64,000 nucleotides of DNA, taken from positions 1 to 64,000 of the forward strand of contig VIIQ02000657.1 in the NCBI GenBank assembly GCA_007449985.2. Reading direction: 5' to 3'. The notes under the pieces are model-generated. The model worked only from the letters and a program-made list of their open reading frames with translations. It was not told where the DNA came from and searched no databases. Source of the DNA: Desmodesmus armatus. Lineage: Eukaryota; Chlorophyta; Chlorophyceae; Sphaeropleales; Scenedesmaceae. This document shows positions 57,801 to 64,000 of this stretch, piece by piece (position 1 is the stretch's first letter; each line of letters opens with the position of its first letter). The translations under genes and the position numbers were made by a program.

Positions 57801-58818
57801 GTGTGCTAAGCAAGACAACATACCCCTCACAGATTGCCACGTAAAGCACTCTCAAACACCCACACGTGTCAACAACAGCTGTGTGCATTTCCTGCACTCC
57901 AACAGCTGTGTGCATTCCCTGCATTCCATTATACTTGGTATCAAACCCATTGCATGCCGTGCTGAGGACAGCCCACCGATGGAAAACAGAATTCAGAATG
58001 CATGTACTTTCTCTCACACACAGGCTCACCCCAGAACACAAGGATCAATCAACACAACCCGTGAAATGTTGGCATGGTTGGGTGGGCTAGGCCGTTATCT
58101 GCAAGTTGCAGCATGTGTTGTGCATGAAATGCCCCCCTCCCGTAGCATGCGTTGCGCACGGACCAGCACTCAGACATCACCACAGATAAGGCCCCTGCAA
58201 GCGCTGCAGGACAGATATCAGGTAGCTGTTATGGCCACATCACACGCGCAGAGGGAGCAACAAAGCAAGAGTGTGCAAGCAGCCGCTCTCCGCATGACAC
58301 TGAGCGAGCACTCCTAGCAGTTTGTGTCATGGGAGCAAAACCAAGCTCCAAAACAGACACCGTGAACAGCACAGCAAGCCTGTGCAAGCAGCTCAGACAT
58401 CACCACAGATAAGATCCCTGCAAGTGCTGCAGGACAGATATCAGGTAGCTGTTATGGCTACATCACACGCGCAGAGGGAGCAACAAAGCAAGAGTGTGCA
58501 AACTGCCGCTCTCCCCATGACACGGAGCAAGCGTTCCTAGTGAGACTGCCGCACGCCCTGACTGATACCAAAACCACATCGATGCTTTGGCCACCTCACT
58601 CTTTCTGAGCAAGCGCAGACAAGGAGCACCTCACCCCCTGCCGCACCAGACAGACACAAACCAGACCTAGCCAGCATGCATGTGCACGCATGCAGTCTCT
58701 CTGTCGACACACCGACACCAAACGCCCCTAGTACCAAACGCCACAGAACTGCTGCAGCTCATGCTGGCTATGGTACCCCACACCCACGAGCTATGCCCAA
58801 GATGCATCCTGGAATGAG
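54804..58818. other. 4-kb region with no recognisable gene
   Basis: Contains degenerate short duplications: GTTGCCAACCGCATT at about 54840 and 54952, an ACAGATCTGCATCG triplet near 57262-57310, and a 29-bp duplication AACAGCTGTGTGCATT at about 57875-57920. Open stretches at 56.6-57.1 kb on both strands match nothing I recognise. Part of this is 3' UTR of the secreted-protein gene. Confidence 0.45.
58171..58545 (+). repeat. Two-copy tandem repeat, 223-bp period
   Basis: CAGACATCACCACAGATAAG starts at 58171 and 58394. About 150 bp after each start are about 92% alike by eye (GCAGGACAGATATCAGGTAG, CACACGCGCAGAGGGAGC). Non-coding as far as visible. Confidence 0.9.
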
Positions 58819-60831
58819 TCATTCCGACCACCAGCGGCAACACTGCTCCTGCAGCAGAGCTGCTTGCTGCCGCGAATGCATCCAGGCGAGCCGCTCGTCC
58901 TGCGTTGCCACCGCAGCAGCGGCTGCGGCCGCTGCTGCTTCTGGGCCCTCCTTGTCCAACAGCCAATCCGACGGCTGCATGCTGGAGATCGCTGCTTCGA
59001 TCAGAGGCGCTGCGCGTGGGAGGAAGGGGTAGGAGGCGCTCACCAGCCGAGCGATCTGCCTGCGCGTGAGTGTGTTGAACAGCAGCAAGTGCAGGGAGAG
59101 GCTAGACCTGTGGAGCATCTTCATCAACCCCTCTACCATCAAGATAGGGTCGCCCTCCTCTGGATCCCCCTGCTCGGCTGCCGCCGCTGCTGCGGCGGCG
59201 GCGGCGGCAGCATCTGAACTGGCAGCCGCCCCCCCGGCAGCAGCACCATGCATCCCCGGCTGGCTGCCGGCGCCAGAGAGCGTGCTGGTGGTTTGCCGCG
59301 GTAGCGCATCCATAGCGGCTACGTGCGCAGGCATACCACTGCCGCCCATCTGCTCCATGCTGCCTAGGAGGGAAACCGGTGTGCAGCCGTTGTGACCAGC
59401 CTGCAAGCTGCCGAGGCTGCAGGAGCCGCCAAGGGCTGCCAAGCCGACAGGCGGACTCGTCCCTGCGGCTGCTGCTGCTGCTGCTGCACCGCGTCTCCGG
59501 AGGTGCCGGAAGAAGAGAGATCGAGGCAGGCGAGGCCTGCTTCCATATGTTCAGCTGTCTCCCATGCTGCTGTCGCCTGTTTCGCAGCCGCCAGGAGCTG
59601 CAAGCTGCAGCTGTTGTCCACGACTTGTGCTACTGCCAGCTGCGCGCGCTGCTGCACCCTGCGGTCCTCGATGAAGGTTTGGTACCCAGCAGCCAGCTGC
59701 TGCAGTTGGAATGGCGTGAGCTTCAGGAGCTGCGCTACGTGCTGCCAGTGGTGGTCGGACGGGACTTCCTGCTGCATTGTGAGCATGTTGATTGCTGCGA
59801 CCCTGCCCAGCTGGCTGCCTAGGATTGGCTGATAGATGCAGCCGATCATGCCTGCTGTGACAATCTTGTCCACAGCCTGCGAAGCAGCACGGGCGGGAAG
59901 CGAGAGCAAGGGATGTGGTGCGACAGCACCAATTCGACGGGGTATCTAGGTGAGACTGGTGCAGCGCAGAGCATTTTGCTAATGCAAGGCATGCATGTAC
60001 CATGCACACATGTGTGCGCAGGCGTGTGCAACAGACAGCACAGGGCTGTTTCAGCACGCAGGGCATCCCACTGACCCAGACTAGAATTTTGCAAAATGGT
60101 TACTCGTTGAGCCTGCCACAGCAACTTTGACAGTCATAGTAACAGTGACATTCACAGTTACAGTGACAGTACAGCAGCAGACAAACGGATGGATGCTCAC
60201 CAAATCCAACTGTTGCTCTGCATAGGACATGTAGGAGGGCCGCGGCCCTGGCATCTGATCTTGCCGGCCGACCAGATCCAAAAGGATGGGGATCTGCTGG
60301 TAGCTTTCCCGCCAAATGTTGACGAAGTCCTCTGCTGTCCAGCCAAACATGGCATGCACCTGCTGCACACTGGCCCTGTTGAGGAGCTGTGTGATGTAGC
60401 GGGGACTGCTTTGCTCGCCATGTTGCTGCTGCTCTGCTGCGGCTGGACCGCTCTCGATACGGCGTTGGAACTCGATGACTTCTTCCAGTTGCAGGATGGT
60501 ATCGACAAGCACCTGCAGCACAGCAGGTGTACTTCAGCGCCCATGCGGTGCTGTTGCAGTCAGCTATACTTGCAAGCACCCAGCCCGCTGCTTGACTGAT
60601 GGTGACAAAACAAAGTTTCCAGGTGGTTGCAAGAACCTACAAACCTATGCATTCTGAGCGGGCTGCCTCCTTACTCACCAGCTCTGCTGCAGACCGCTGC
60701 TGCTGCTCACAAGAAAGGCTTCTAAGAGCGATCTGGCTGGTCAAAAGCTCGGCTGACAAGCGCTTCAGCAATAGCTTATTACAAAGGTATCTTCCTTTCT
60801 TATGCCTGGGCTTTTTCAGCGAGCTGAACAT
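58819..60831 (-). CDS. Helical protein of unknown function, possibly a bZIP-type regulator
   Basis: Exons 60831-60679, 60512-60201, 59876-59490 and 59400-58819 (minus) join in phase to 477 residues; the third intron (89 nt) is short. The N terminus is basic (SLKKPRHKKGRYLCNK) and then helical with regularly spaced Leu (LLLKRLSAELLTSQIALRSL, then VLVDTILQLEEVIEFQRR), which could be a degenerate basic-leucine zipper whose basic region lies partly in an unseen upstream exon. Other segments: YITQLLNRASVQQVHAMFGW, KIVTAGMIGCIYQPILGSQL, LKLTPFQLQQLAAGYQTFIE and a C-terminal LTRRQIARLVSASYPFLPRA. Algal bZIP factors often carry such helical tails, but no motif is decisive. The Met at 60831 is the first in frame and may not be the true start. 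Confidence 0.6.
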
Positions 60832-61931
60832 CTCCCGTCACCCCAATTGTTGAGACGCAGCACAGCCCCGGGATTGTGCATGCGGAGATGCAACACGTTC
60901 ACAAGAGACCCTGGCGTTGGTTAGAGAACCTACAGACTCTCCGATACACTACAGTGGATCGGCAGATGTTACGTACCCCTGCAGGGGGTAAGGCACGGGT
61001 CCCTGTGACCACCGTGAATTCGTGCAGTCGCTGTTGAAACTGTTGTACATCAGTAAATGGTACATACTGAGCGCAGTGAAAGCGGGCGACAGACGCTTGT
61101 TGTGAAACGTGCAGTGGAGCTCACTACAGCTCCCAGCAGCCTGAAATTAGGCCATGACAAAACAGCGAATGGATGCAGCAATTTGCCTAAATACAAGCAC
61201 ATGCTACATCAGTAGTCCAGGTATTGCGATTGCACAAGATCCAGCCTGGCAGGCATTTCAAATGAGCCCCCAACCTGGGGTGACCATTCAGCCTTGTGCA
61301 GTCCAGGTGTCGTGACTGCACAAGATCCAGCCTGGCAGGCACTTCAAATGAGCCTCCAGCACCATCCTCATGCTCCATCACGAGCCCCTTCTCTTACGGT
61401 AGCTTGACTTTCTCCACAGTCTTTCTTGTCAGCTCGGCTCCTCCGCGGCCGTATGACATCAGGAACATGTTTGTGTTCATGCCATGAACATGAGCTGCAT
61501 GCTAACCACCAACTCATGGCTGGCAACAACAGGGCCAACGACAAAAGCACTCCCGGAAGGTGCTAGGCCTGCCCCGTGCACACACTCCAGAGCATCATTG
61601 CGCTGTTCCTCCTGCTGCTGTCACTCTTGGTGTGGCCAGTATGCCTGTGCACAGTCACACTGCAAAGCCAGCCAGCCAGGCCTGAGCCAACCACAATTTA
61701 TCCCCCACCATCATCATCATCATCATCATTACACGTGTTTCCGGCCAGGTTCATTGCGCGTGCAGCATGCTGCTAGCAGCAAATCGACCTTGGTGCAAGA
61801 CAAGCAATACACCACCAGACGACCAGTGACCTAGGACACTAGATAGCCTGGACCAGTTACGGCCCTCAAAGCCAACAGCACAAGAAAAAGCTAACATAGG
61901 TAGCATGTTGTACATATACTATACAAGCAAC
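60832..61931. other. Intergenic region between the helical-protein gene and the LINE fragment
   Basis: Contains an 86-bp-period duplication (GTCCAGGT...GCACAAGATCCAGCCTGGCA at 61215 and 61301) and a CAT/ATG microsatellite near 61712-61731. No exon recognised. Confidence 0.55.
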
Positions 61932-62972
61932 TCAGTTGGACATGACCCCTGGTCCACTTGCAGACCATGCTGCCTGGAATGGCAGGGTCTCAGCGCGCTG
62001 CCGCATCCTGCTGCTGTGGGTTGTGGCATTGAGTGGTCGCCTGAAGGGCACCCCAGTAGCACGTGGGTGTGTCAGTCTGTAGAGCATGCTCCGCCAGGAA
62101 CCGCGCAACGCACATGCACCTGTTAAGTCGTGCATGTTCGTCGGCTGCCCCAGGGCCTGCAGGTCCCTCGTGACACATTTTTCCCAGCTCATAGGCGGTG
62201 CCCCCCGCGGTGCTGCACCGGCGTCATGCATCAGAGAGAAGAGGGCCTGCCGAGGATAGCGCTCCTCGCCCATACGCAGGACGTGCCCCAGCCACCGCAG
62301 CCTGTGGGCTGTGAGGTGGCTGGCTAGGCTGACTGTGTCACACTGAGACCATAGATGTTGCTTGCTGTGCCGATCAGCGCGACGCACATTCAGAATATGC
62401 CGGAGGCAATCAGAGTGCACCACTTCCAACCGGTCAGCCTGCTTCTGAGTAAGAGCCCAGGTCTCACTGCCAAACAGTAGCACAGGCAGCACATCCGCGC
62501 GGAAGCACTGCATCTTGAGCTTAACGCCCATGCTGCGGGCGCCCCACACACGCTGCATCTCTGCGAAACGACCCCTGGTCTTGCTGATGCGGGCAGTGAT
62601 CTCAGCCTCCCAGCTTGCAGAGGTATCGACCACACCCTTCAGATACTTGAAAGAGGGCACATAACGCGCCTCACCACCTGACAACTGCACACTCTCTAGT
62701 GGTTGACCATCATGACAAACAGCCATGAGCTCGGTCTTGGCCGCATTGACACACATGCCCATTCTGCTGCAGACAGAGTCGAACACCTTGAGCATCAGCT
62801 CCAGCTCAGACCTGTCACAGCTCATAAGCACTAGGTCATCCGCATACATGAGAGCAGCTATAGTCAACATGTTGCTGGGCCCACCAGCCCTGGCATGCCA
62901 AGGCAGCACCTCTCCCTCAGCCCTGAAGGCTAGCCGCACACCACAACCCTCAGCAACTCCCCCACCAACTTA
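61932..62972 (-). mobile_element. 5'-truncated non-LTR retrotransposon (LINE) reverse-transcriptase fragment
   Basis: A minus-strand frame, open from about 62972 to the stop at 61932, carries MYADDLVLMS, the catalytic YADD box of reverse transcriptases. LINE-type downstream blocks follow: GMCVNAAKTELMAV, VPSFKYLKGVVDTSASWEAE, LLFGSETWALTQKQADRLEV, DCLRHILNVRRADR and RLRWLGHVLRM. The finger/palm motifs before YADD and any endonuclease are absent, with a stop directly upstream, so this is a 5'-truncated copy. Its own C-terminal part is uninterrupted, suggesting recent insertion. The (TGA)n tract about 200 bp downstream (near 61712-61731) may be the element's tail. Confidence 0.85.
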
Positions 62973-64000
62973 GATATTGTATGTGATTATCAGAACAGCC
63001 TTCCCATTCCAAACAGCCTTCCCATTCCTGAGCTGCATTTTGCATGTTGCGCTGCCAGTGGCACAGCTGCCTTGCATCAGGGCAAGTGGCTTCCGCAGCT
63101 TGCCCTGCAACACACTCGCACATCATGTGCATCGGATGCAGCAGCAGGAGGTGTCAGGGCCGCAGGCACATGACCCCCTTGGGCTGCTACAGCAGCAGGA
63201 TGGGCAGACAGCAAGGAGCAACTGAACTTTGGGCCCTGGCCAGAAGTGTGCATCATGCTGATGATCAGGCCCCGAACCTGCTGTGCCAGCTGGGTGTGTG
63301 GCTTGCAGAGCCAGCTCTTCAGCACTACGGTTCTGCAGGATGCAGTGTGTAGACACAGGGAGTGCAACCAGCCAATGCAACCATCCAAGGATGTGACATT
63401 CCGAAATGTGGTGCTAGAAGGCAGCCTGCAGCTGCTGAGGGGTTATGCACTGACTTTTGGGGAGGCCTTGTGGGAGGACCACACTGTCGGACAGGTCTTC
63501 AGGCACGGCGTGGTGGATGCATGAGGTGAGTTGGGAGCTTCTCGTCTTCTTATGCCAGTCAAAGTTTCCCACCGTCTTGCCGTCGTAGTTACGGAGAGGT
63601 ATTCTGGCTCGCGGCCTCGTGCTGTCCGGTGTGCAATCACAACCAAGTGCATGCAGTCCCGCCACCTGGCTGGCTGACCGGTACCGGTACCCCTCTAGCA
63701 CTACGCGTGACCCAACTTGTTTCGTGTGCTGACCCAAGGGCTGGTTCCATTGGGCCTTGGGATAACCAGAACACGTCACACGTTTATAATTAGGCTGGCT
63801 CTGCTGAACTTTGCTGAGCAATCACTGCTACTGTGCCTGCAACCTGCAGGCAGTTCTGCTGTAGCGGCTGTTCATAAGGCAGGTGACATACGCTACAGGT
63901 AGGTTTGGTCCTTCACGTACCCGTTTTTGGCACACATAATGAGCTCAGATGTTGCTTTTTGGGGTATGTTGCTTGTTTGACCGAGTCGACATTCCACTGG
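62973..64000. other. Region at window end, no gene assigned
   Basis: Includes an 18-bp tandem duplication (AACAGCCTTCCCATTCC, 62994-63028). A short plus-strand stretch, 63852-63898, between a CTGCAG acceptor and a CTACAG|GTAGGT donor reads AVAAVHKAGDIRYR and may be an exon of a gene continuing beyond the window. A minus-strand open stretch at 63.4-63.8 kb (YDGKTVGNFDWHKK) is unrecognised. Confidence 0.35.

Noticed and set aside
63414..63821. Minus-strand 135-codon frame upstream of the LINE fragment
   Set aside because: It shows no reverse-transcriptase or endonuclease motif, so it was not joined to the LINE.

Overview
This window looks like nuclear DNA from a green alga (Chlorophyta, Chlamydomonadales or Sphaeropleales; the exact lineage is my inference). 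Genes are split by many introns with GTGAG-type donors and CAG acceptors. CAG/CTG repeats and poly-Gln, poly-Ala and Pro-rich stretches are frequent. There are secreted Cys-rich proteins, a plastid-type leader on a folate enzyme, candidate TGTAA polyadenylation signals, and a helicase-less HUH transposon of the replitron type known from chlorophytes.

Layout. 1-4.4 kb (+): 3' part of a single-pass membrane protein with a Pro-rich/SEA-like outside and a Gln/Glu-rich cytoplasmic tail. 5.2-12.9 kb (-): a FAD-dependent monooxygenase that contains a 3.1-kb compound CAG minisatellite inside its catalytic domain. 13.1-15.5 kb (+) and 21.7-23.9 kb (-): two paralogous epoxide-hydrolase-like genes, tail to tail. 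They flank a head-to-tail pair of replitron-like elements (16.7-20.8 kb). 24.2-26.5 kb (+): F-box/LRR protein. 28.3-31.1 kb (-): plastid-type FolD (MTHF dehydrogenase/cyclohydrolase). 32.9-36.6 kb (-): secreted disintegrin-like protein. 36.6-42.2 kb: gene-poor block of degenerate tandem repeats. 42.2-45.3 kb (-): Gln/Ser-rich protein with three R-R-x-S/T motifs. 46.3-52.4 kb (+): U-box cyclophilin (PPIL2/CYP65 type). 52.8-54.8 kb (+): secreted PAN/apple-like protein with a GPI-type tail. 58.8-60.8 kb (-): helical, possibly regulatory protein. 61.9-63.0 kb (-): 5'-truncated LINE reverse transcriptase. No rRNA, tRNA or CRISPR array was recognised.

How the genes fit together. The monooxygenase and the first epoxide hydrolase are divergent over only 273 bp, and the second hydrolase lies beyond the transposon pair. 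An oxidation/epoxide-opening cluster is therefore possible, though not proven.

Two patterns stand out. First, copies of exon fragments with their splice sites are tandemly repeated inside introns of at least five unrelated genes: the membrane protein, the monooxygenase, both hydrolases and the cyclophilin, where a true exon is preceded by five partial copies. Second, the two nearly identical replitron-like copies differ in the catalytic HUH motif (His-Leu-Tyr in copy 1, His-Leu-His in copy 2). Copy 1 is also cut short and runs into copy 2, so it looks like a dead partner beside an intact element.

Exon limits were deduced by eye from splice sites, reading phase and family motifs. No transcript data or searches were available.
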